64,000 bases of DNA from contig CP034986.1 of the NCBI GenBank assembly GCA_004026145.2, positions 13,813,804-13,877,803 of the forward strand, in the 5' to 3' direction. A model generated the notes under the pieces. That model did no database searches. It had not been told where the DNA came from and was given only the letters and a program-made list of their open reading frames with translations. The position numbers and the translations under genes were made by a program. This stretch comes from Takifugu bimaculatus (taxonomy: Eukaryota > Chordata > Actinopteri > Tetraodontiformes > Tetraodontidae). Positions 56,099 to 64,000 of this stretch are shown piece by piece (the first letter of the stretch is position 1; the number at the start of each line of letters is the position of its first letter).

Positions 56099-58789
56099 TT
56101 ATCGATCGGGTCTTTGGAGGCAGAACACTTTGGCTTGGCTGTCTCCGGACGCCGTCACCGCCACTGACGCCTCCCTGAAATCGGAATCCACGGCGAGATT
56201 TAGACACGCATGCACGTTAGACTAACACATCTCCACAGGGATGTTTGGAGGGGTTGGTAGCACCTGTTGACGGTGAAGTCGAGGATCTCTGCTGTGTGGC
56301 CGCGAAACTCAGACACCAGGTTGCCCGAGCGAGCGTCCCATAACCTCAGCTTTCCGTCTAAACAGCACGTGGACACCACAGAAGAAGACTCCTCCCACTG
56401 CAGGTGAACGATGCCCGCCTGGAGGAACGAGGACAGAGTCGTCAAGCCGGGCCCAAATGTATCAAACCAAACTGTTAAACTGTTCCAGCTGTGGCACCTC
56501 GTGCTGGCATCTGTGCCGCAGGACGTGTGTCGACAGGTCGTATATGGCCAAGGTCCCTTCAAGGTACGCCACAGCTATGAGAGGCAGACTGGAAAGGGCA
56601 AGAAATCAGGATTTTTGTTGGATTCACAAGAAAACAACATATTGACATCTAAAGTGACAGGAACACTGCAAGATATTCACGCCAAGAAGCTCACAGCCGT
56701 TTTTTCCCCCCACACTCACGTTTTACAGAATCCCACAGATTCGACTGAATTAGTTTCTTCTTCGTCTTTGTCTCCGTTCACAGAAAATGATCCGATGACC
56801 TTTACGAGCACAAACGGAAACAAGCGGATTAAGTGCAAGTTCATCTTCACAGACGACTGCGACGCCGAGTTAGTGACACCCACCTTGCCCGTGGCGGTAT
56901 TTATGAGCTTGGCGTGACCGTCGACAGAGCCCGTCAGCACCAAAGTGCCATCCTTGTTACATGCAAGGGAAGTCAGCGCCCCCTGGTGGCCATCCTGACC
57001 TGATATGGACCAATGCAACGTGGAAACCATTTAAAGAATTTATGACTCATATAACAAGTAAACAAATGTCTTCCTAAAAACTTTCAGCGTTATGATGACA
57101 TCAGGACAATAAAAATAAATAAAGAACTCACCTTTAATGACATGAATTGCGTTTCCCTGCTTTAAATCCCACACACGAACAGTTCCGTCTTCGTAGCCCA
57201 CGACAGCTCGTTTACCTGGAGAAGAGCTTATTGTGTTTCTGACATTTTGGTGAAGCTTTGTTTTAGCATTTGTCATCACCCCCCCACCCCTCTGTCACCA
57301 TCAGGCAGGATTTTGCCGGTGGTGGCCTGGCACGCAGCGCTCTGGAAGGTCTTGCACTCTCCGGACGGTATCTTCCACATCCACACGTTGCCGTCGTCTG
57401 TTCCCGCGAGCAGCACCGGTGCGCAGGGATGCCACTCCAACCACTGGGGAGGAAGCAGGCCAGACAAAACCACATTTTAACAGCTACGCTCCACAATGAG
57501 GTGCAGATTACTTCCCTCTAATTTCCTCTACAGTTAAACTTGGTTAAATTGATTCTGCAATTGCGTTTCCTCCAAAATTCCTCAGCCCGTTTGGGGCATC
57601 CTCTTATTTCCTCATAAATTCCTGCAAGTAAATGAGCATTCTGCCCAAGTGCTCACAGATGCACAGACAGACACATTCACTTACCTCTAAATCTCCCACC
57701 TCGAAGGACCAGATCTCCTCTTTGTTTTCAACTTTCCAGACTTTAATCAAACCGCTCATGTCTGCTGTGGCCACCAAGGAGGAGTCGTGGCTGAACACGG
57801 CACAAGTCACGGAGTCTTTATGGCCTGTAGGTAACATAAAGAGAGAACAATTACTGTCTAGTGTCATGCCGGTTTGGAAAACAATTTACAGCTTCAGAGG
57901 ACGAAGAGAAAACAAGATAGCCAGGATTTAAACAACAACCAAACCAATTTATTGAATACATGATGATGAAAGTAGTTTCCTGTCACATCTACTTGTACTC
58001 GACAAGCAAATGTTGAGTTTATATGGCTATACTGCCTTTAAACAACATCTCTCTATTTATTTAATCAATTTGCATGAGGACAGGAACAGAACTGGAGGTT
58101 TTAAAGTGCCTTGGCTCTGAATGGGTGGAGCAACTGGGTGGATTTGAAAGCCAGTGTGGACTGAAGTGTTGTGCTGGGGGGGGGGTTTGTCCCTCACCTG
58201 TGCACTCCAGCAGAACCTCTCCATCGCTCACTCTCCAAACGAAGGCTTTGTCATCCTCTCCTCCTGTCACTGCCATGCTGTTTGTGGCAGGATCCAAACT
58301 CACACAAAAAACAGAACCTGGACAGAAACGCAACGGGAAAATGACAACTTTGATTGAAGAAGACTTGGGGAAGACATTCTCATCCAAGATGGACTGCCAC
58401 TACCGCTGTGTTTGGAGAAGGTGAGGTCACTGTCATCCTGTTCCGCCTCAGCCTCCATCTCATCCTCTGTCTCCCATCCTTCATCATCGCCTGTGTTTCC
58501 AGGGTCTTCAAAGTCAACGTCCCCCAAGTCATCAGCTAAATCATCTGAGAAAGAGAACCGGGAGTTAAAGAAAAAAAGGATCCTTAAACAATGGCTCAAT
58601 ATGAATCTTCAAAGTTAATTTTCAGGTTAAACATATACATTGCTCCCACAAGGCATAAAACACTACTAAAAGTGGCTCAAGTGTTCTTTGATACACACCG
58701 GGCCCGGGTTCAGTGTCGTTTAGTTCGATTACTTCAATGATTTCCTCATCTCCGTGTAACTCAACCGCATTTCCCTCCGTGTTGTCCAT
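56099..58789 (-). CDS. aamp: Angio-associated migratory cell protein, WD40 repeat protein
   Basis: Eleven exons on the reverse strand: 58699-58789, 58404-58544, 58198-58317, 57685-57824, 57299-57443, 57132-57215, 56884-56999, 56720-56799, 56498-56588, 56264-56418 and 56099-56174, encoding 412 residues (human 434). AAMP is a cytosolic WD40 scaffold linked to cell migration, and its yeast relative Sqt1 is a ribosomal-protein chaperone. The N terminus is acidic (HGDEEIIEVIELN, DVDFEDPGNTGDDEG). WD repeats follow: VFCVSLDPATNSMAVTGGED, GHKDSVTCAVFSHDSSLVAT, LEWHPCAPVLLAGTDDGN, KRAVVGYEDGTVRVWDLKQG, DGTLVLTGSVDGHAKL, LRLWDARSGNLVSEFRGHTA and the end AKVFCLQRPDR. The frame is intact throughout. The donor after exon 9 (GTGCCA) is weak, but the junction matches the family. 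Confidence 0.94.
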
Positions 58790-59065
58790 GTTGCTAAGAG
58801 GCTACGAACACAAAAACAACCGATAAATGACGCTGTGATTCAAGCTAGCTGACTTAAGGTGAAGTACTCACGCTTAAAACAACCGTTACGGGGTCTTAAT
58901 AGCTTACGACGTCGCGAACAAACCTTAAGTTTTGGTACAGTTCAAATAAAAGTAAAAGTTAAATGTCAAATTTCCTTTCCCATATTTCTGTCACGTTGCC
59001 TAACAGGCGCATGGTGATGACGTAAACACAGGTTGTAGAACTCTTGTCCACAAGATGGCGATAGT
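58790..59065 (-). promoter_or_regulatory. aamp 5' flank with YY1-like motif
   Basis: Directly upstream of the aamp start codon. AAGATGGCG at about 59053-59061 (plus orientation) matches the YY1 core found in housekeeping promoters. No TATA box. Motif evidence only. Confidence 0.3.
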
Positions 59066-59149
59066 GTAAAGTTGATAAATCACTGTTTAATCATAAAGTT
59101 GAGTTTAATCCCAATCAGTCCTATGAATTATGTTCGCGATATGTTCTCC

Positions 59150-59558
59150 TCTCCTCCTCACCAAGTAGACTAGTGCTGTTATTTCTTATGTAGTTTTTCT
59201 GCCCCCCCCCCTTCTGTATTCATCTACATCAGGTATCGCCACCTTCAGAGCTGCATACTAACCTCCGACCCCGCTGACCCACTCAACTTGCACCTTACTT
59301 TACTTATTATAATGTATGTATGTATGTATTGTATTATCTATGCCTGTTCTCTCCTCTCCTCTCCTCTCCTCTCCTCTCCTCTCCTCTCCTCTCCTCTCCC
59401 TCTCCCTCTCCCTCTCCTCTCCTCTCCCTCTCCTCTCCTCTCCTCTCCTCTCCTCTCCTCTCCTCTCCTCTCCTCTGCTCAAGGTTTCTTCCTGTTAAAG
59501 AGGAGTTTTTCCTTGCCACTGTTGCTTGCTGGGGGTCAGGCCCTGGGATTCTGGAAAA

Positions 59559-59560
<2 letters not shown>
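59150..59560. repeat. Interspersed-repeat fragment with CTCCT pentamer array
   Basis: From about 59346 to 59475 the sequence is an array of CTCCT with a few CCCTCT variants. It runs straight into AAGGTTTCTTCCTGTTAAAG and GAGTTTTTCCTTGCCACTG, the core of a very common teleost interspersed repeat. Open frames here are Ser/Pro/Leu or Arg/Glu repeats and are not genes. Confidence 0.75.
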
Positions 59561-59644
<84 letters not shown>

Positions 59645-59645
59645 A
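59558..59645. repeat. ATTG tetranucleotide microsatellite
   Basis: About 21 perfect TTGA/ATTG units immediately downstream of the repeat fragment at 59475-59556, so likely seeded at its end. Confidence 0.97.
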
Positions 59646-60177
59646 ATGTTGTTGCACACAATGTATGCTTTCTTCGTTGATTTATTCATTTATTTTTTGC
59701 GAACTGTTTTTGGTGTTTTGCCAACTTTAGCAGAGGAAGCAAAAGTCCTTGCCTGTGCAAATTTTGGGCCACACGTTCAGTAAAGAGTTCCTGTAGCAAT
59801 ATTGTACATTTTTTCCCCCAGCAGATCATCTTCCCTCTCTACAGTGTTATTATATTCCTTCATTTCTGGTTCCTCTTTTTCCCTTATTAACACTCCCAGC
59901 AACATTGCACAAGTAACCTATAAATCATCATCTGTCTGACACAAAGCTGTAATTTTTCCATATCTGTTATTACTGGTGCATCACTTAAAATAGTTTGCTG
60001 GATAATTGATTCTATTAAAACTCTTAGATGGCAGAGGACTTTGTGGGGGGTTTTATTAAAAACGTATCGATGCATTTCTGATAAATGTGCTCGGTTAACA
60101 CAATTTATTTGCATACAATTAAATGTTGCAATTACGATTGTAGAGCTTGAGCAACTGTATCCTACACTAGTGATATA

Positions 60178-60210
60178 GAACTTGTGAACTTGTGAACTTG
60201 TGAACTTGTG
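60178..60210. repeat. Short 8-mer tandem repeat
   Basis: GAACTTGT is repeated four times head to tail, ending GAACTTGTG. No other feature is visible nearby. Confidence 0.85.
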
Positions 60211-60754
60211 TTAGTAAATAAGTTGAGTTTTTAGTACAAGTGAGAAGATGAGGTTTAACTGTCATGTGGAAAAGGGCATGCATCGATTTATTCATCTGTG
60301 TTTGTCACATTTGAAAAAGTAATGTTTGATCCTGTTCAATCCACATCCACAATGATGACACTTCTATTCAGTGGTGTCAAGATGGGTTTAAACTTTAGAT
60401 TAAATTAGTTTTATTGCCCAAACTCACAAAAAAAAGCTTCTAATGCACTCATACATTTTAGTGGATTATTATTGAGCTTGAAAATGAAAAGCATTCCTAA
60501 AAGTCATAAAATTTCCACCCTCAATACTTCAAAAGTTGAGTCATATTGATTTTTTAAAAAAAAGTCTGTGTGTATTTGTACCCACTCTGTGGACGCAGCA
60601 CATTGGGTGGGCTTTTCTCTGTCATCATCAGGATACCGGAGATAGAGAATGACCCAGCATAACAACATTTCTCACTTTATCATTTTGGTAAGCTGGTTTA
60701 TATCTGTGAAGTGAGACAGACACACAGATGGAAGCCCACACTGTGCACCTTTAA

Positions 60755-60756
<2 letters not shown>

Positions 60757-60799
<43 letters not shown>
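60757..60799. repeat. CA dinucleotide microsatellite
   Basis: About 20 CA/AC units. No gene lies in 59650-61990, only scattered short open frames. Confidence 0.95.
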
Positions 60800-60805
<6 letters not shown>

Positions 60806-61996
60806 GTCATTAATAAGGCCTGGGAGCCACGGCTGCAAGAGGTAATTACTCCATGAAGCCCAGCAAAGCTTTGATGGGAAGTTTCAGGGCCTTGACTGCA
60901 AAAACCTTTAACAAGAAGTCTTTACAGCTCATTTTGATCTCATTTTTCTCTTAAATGCCACAGTCATGGCTTCCTGGAAGGAATTTACGTCTCCCTTTTA
61001 GAGTAAATGCAGCAAAAACTCACCCAGAGTACCCAAAACAGGCACGAGCAAATACTCTCATGTTGAAAAATTACTATATGGACACTTATGTGAATAAATA
61101 TAGAGATTTTAAAATATACCTCTAATACTTGTGACCAGGAATATTGAATATTATCAATCTTACATGTGCATTGTAAAGGTGGCCAAAGGTCAAGTATCCA
61201 ACATTTTACCTAGCATATTGAAATAATCCAACATAAAGCCTAAATTTAAAAGTAAAAGTTCATATATTATAACTGTGCACTGTGGAATATAGGGTAATCA
61301 AAAAGCATAGAAATTGAAATGCTCATGAAACAGTTAAACACATAAAATTTTGTATGATCTTGGAGTTTAAATGAAGAGGTAATCCTTTGTTTAATTACAG
61401 GAAAATAAATTCTTCCACAAACTTCCTATGAAAAGAATTTAAATGGAACTGTCACGTTCTGTCCTGCTGTTCTGTCCCATCATCTGGGCTGTTTTAAAAA
61501 CATTTTCTTTGCTGGTGGCAGAGCTTCTTTCTGACACCGAGGTCTGACTGATGTGGGACCGTGCTGGGTGAGATGATGGCTTCCTGTCTAAAACCACTAA
61601 CAGCCATGTTGTGTGAGTGTGAGTGTACTTGCGTGCGCATGCGTGTGTTCTGGTCTACAGCCCGTGTGTAATGCGTCTGCTGCGGTAACACAGTGGTAGT
61701 TTACAGGGGTTGCCAAACGTGCAGTCTGACGACCGCTTGTATTCTTGGACAGGTCAGATTTAGTCAGTTTCTGTTTTTACCCCAGCTGTATCGGGTAATT
61801 TAGTCAACTTGGTGCTACAACTGGACTTGCTGCAACATCAGATGGAAGGAAGGGATGGTTGTAACTCATCTAAAGGCAAAATAGTTCAACCAACATAATC
61901 AGCGATTTTGGCGAGCAGAGTGTGATGTTGACTGAATGGCAAATGTGCTGCTGTAGGCAGTGTAAGCCAGTGTAATCCCTGCTTTGACATTACTGT

Positions 61997-62000
<4 letters not shown>

Positions 62001-62067
<67 letters not shown>
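62001..62067. repeat. Long CA dinucleotide microsatellite
   Basis: About 33 uninterrupted CA units ending CACACGCG. Likely highly polymorphic. Confidence 0.97.
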
Positions 62068-62069
<2 letters not shown>

Positions 62070-62179
62070 GTTTAAATGCATGTCTGCATCAGCAAATGTC
62101 CATTGACAGTACAGATGCTCAAGATTTTCAGTTTTGAGTCCAGTGCTGCCTGTTGGGGGCAGGAAGGCCAGAAACAATC

Positions 62180-62460
62180 ACATTAAATAATAATAATAAT
62201 AGATTTTATTTCAAAGCGCCTTTCAAGACACCCAAGGACACTTTACAGTACATCTATGCAACAGTTAAACACTATTTACAATTTAAAATCAAAGGTCAGC
62301 TTCACAGTTAAGATTTCAATAATAGTTGCAATAGCACCAATTACAACAAAAAATAACATCTTTGAGATCCTTTTCGCAGAAACTTCTCAACAGTTCCCTA
62401 AAATAGTGGTCTGTTTCCACTAAACTACCAGAGAACAGTGGCAGGCATGTCGTTTGCGGT
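62180..62460. mobile_element. L2-type 3' end or derived SINE-like fragment
   Basis: After a short AAT run comes AGATTTTATTTCAAAGCGCC then TTTCAAGACACCCAAGGACA, ending in TTTACAG. This is a sequence seen at the 3' ends of teleost L2-like elements. No coding part is present, and the boundaries are approximate. Confidence 0.45.
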
Positions 62461-63779
62461 TCTAGCGTGAAAGGCAAACGGCATATTTTTTCTTTAATAA
62501 TTCATATATATATAAAACATATGCAGTGTGGACACATACATGTGTTAAGCCTGAAGAGCTTACTTGGGAACATCAAACATCGGCGATGCCTCCAAGACTG
62601 TATGTAACAGAGCTGAAATGAGAATCCACTGTTGCTATGGTGAGGTCCCAAAGGACTTTCCCTGTACTCCAAAGAGGAGCAACCTCAATTAATTACTGCA
62701 AGTCGGACACAAGCAGTTCAGAATGAAGATGAGGCTGAGCGGCGTGAAATGACACTACTTCAGAATGGTGTAACAGTGGCGCGACAGACATCCGCTTCCC
62801 AAAACGGAAAAAAATCATCTTAAAAATAATTGTAACCACACAATAGACTACTTTAGTTAGCTTGATGTAAGGGTGAATTTAAAATAAAATTATGTTGGAT
62901 TACCTTAAAAATACACTTCACAACTTAAAAAAAAAATCATATTTACCAATATTCACTGGGCACCTGCAGTTTAAATGTTTATTAAATGCTCCCTATGCTA
63001 TTTGTGATTCGGGCATTTCCTGGTGCGGCGATCTTTGGTTAAGTTCTAACAGGTCTAATCTTTGAAATCAATTCCTTCCAGATTTTCCTCTGTGGTCTTA
63101 ATTGTGCAGCCACAGAAGTTTAAGTGCTTTATTCAGAGAACTGTGCAGAAAAAAGGTGAATGTTAAGACTGTCTGAGGCTGCAGATGATAGCCATGATAG
63201 CATCTGGTTAGCATATTACAGTAATCCAGTCAGCTGCAGGGAGCAGTGTTGTGATCTTGCCCGTGGGTGGCTTTTGAGATGCAAAATCAAATATAAAGTA
63301 ATGAAAATGAAAGAATTAGAGAAAGCAGCGTGGTGAGTGTTTCATGTTGCAATGAGCAAAATCTGGATTTAAATGCTTTATTTCTTATGCCACAGTGAAA
63401 GGTGTTGAATAATGACAAAGATGCTGAATGGATTTCATGAAATTAGGTAAAATTTTAACAAAACCATTATTGGATGTACCACATGCAAAGAGGCTCAAGG
63501 TTGAAATTAGTTCCTATAATGTATTTTAAAACAAGTGTATTAGATTAAGATGCAATTTCCGATGGTTTTTTTGTTGCAAGATTAGATTAATACAACTATA
63601 ATCAGCAACATTTAGTGCATTTTAGACTACTTTTTAGAGTGGGAAGTGAGAATACTTAGCATAATCTTCATTATTTTCTGCGTTAAACTTGATTTTATTG
63701 ATTTTGTGACGATTGTTAGTCATAAAATAAATGTTTTTAATTATATAAATGATCAAGTTTTAGAAAAAAAAACCTGGTG

Positions 63780-64000
63780 AGTGTCGGAAACGGCGGATTG
63801 TTTGGCTCATTTGAGCCTCTAACGTGATTGGACGATAACAGTTGGGTGGGCGGGGCTTAGACCTCACTGCAGCCTGTCACTAGGGGGCGATAAAGTCGTT
63901 CGGGTTTCCCTTTAGGGGGCATTTAAGTCGCACGTTATCTGTAAAACCGGGTCATGAAGTGTACTTGCGCCGCGTATACAACCCATTTCTGACAAAGTGC
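63780..64000. promoter_or_regulatory. Possible promoter of a gene beyond the window
   Basis: A sudden rise in GC content, GTGATTGGACG (CCAAT-type box in reverse) near 63822-63832, a GC box GGGCGGGG near 63850, and paired TAGGGGGCG/TAGGGGGCA motifs. These are typical of a promoter edge. No coding sequence is visible before the window ends. Confidence 0.3.

Noticed and set aside
59288..59689. Open frames rich in Ser/Pro/Leu, Arg/Glu or Ile-Asn-Gln-Ser repeats
   Set aside because: Translations of the CTCCT and ATTG simple repeats.
1..64000. Prokaryotic features, CRISPR arrays, tRNA or rRNA genes, operons, integrated virus
   Set aside because: None seen. Intron structure and gene content are vertebrate, and no cloverleaf-type or rRNA-like sequence was recognised by eye.

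Overview
This window is vertebrate nuclear DNA, almost certainly from a ray-finned (percomorph-type teleost) fish. The genes are split by many short GT-AG introns, they encode vertebrate-specific families (RAMP, chemokine receptor, bile-acid receptor, keratin-type filaments, CD2/SLAM-like receptor), gene spacing is tight, and teleost-style L2, hAT and MITE repeats plus simple-sequence arrays fill the gaps. I rebuilt the gene models by hand from splice sites, reading phase and remembered family consensus; no alignment was run.

Left third (1-20 kb): a signal-peptide first exon on the minus strand (2140-2203) belongs to a gene that runs out of the window. It is followed by ramp1 (+, 3 exons), a class I SAM-dependent methyltransferase (-, 6 exons), and the sterol/lipid transfer protein gene osbpl11 (-, 13 coding exons). 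A 5'-truncated, dead L2-type retrotransposon lies at about 17.3-19.2 kb.

Middle (20-42 kb): a CD2/SLAM-like immunoglobulin-superfamily receptor (+), whose 4.9 kb first intron holds a MITE-like element and a complete hAT insertion with a perfect 8-bp target duplication. Next are the reduced folate/thiamine-family carrier slc19a1 (-), a CXCR1/CXCR2-type chemokine receptor (-) and the Arp2/3 subunit arpc2 (+, 10 exons).

Right part (42-64 kb): a head-to-head pair of intermediate-filament genes, one type I-like (-) and one type II-like (+), separated by only 343 bp with a TATA motif for the type I-like gene and a TATA-like motif for the other. Then come the intronless gpbar1 (-) and the WD40 gene aamp (-, 11 exons), followed by about 5 kb with only simple repeats and repeat fragments. 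The set CXCR-ARPC2-GPBAR1-AAMP is the same neighbourhood as human 2q35, here with a keratin pair inserted.

The most consequential observation is technical as well as biological. Four otherwise intact genes need removal of exactly one base inside an exon to keep frame, usually from a doubled base: the methyltransferase, osbpl11, the Ig receptor and the type II-like keratin. This looks like residual single-base insertions in the assembly, and any automated annotation of these genes would be wrong. I found no clear evidence of a wholly new biological system. The most interesting candidates are the divergent filament-gene pair (thread-keratin-like by hypothesis) and the microexon-built cytoplasmic tail of the Ig receptor.
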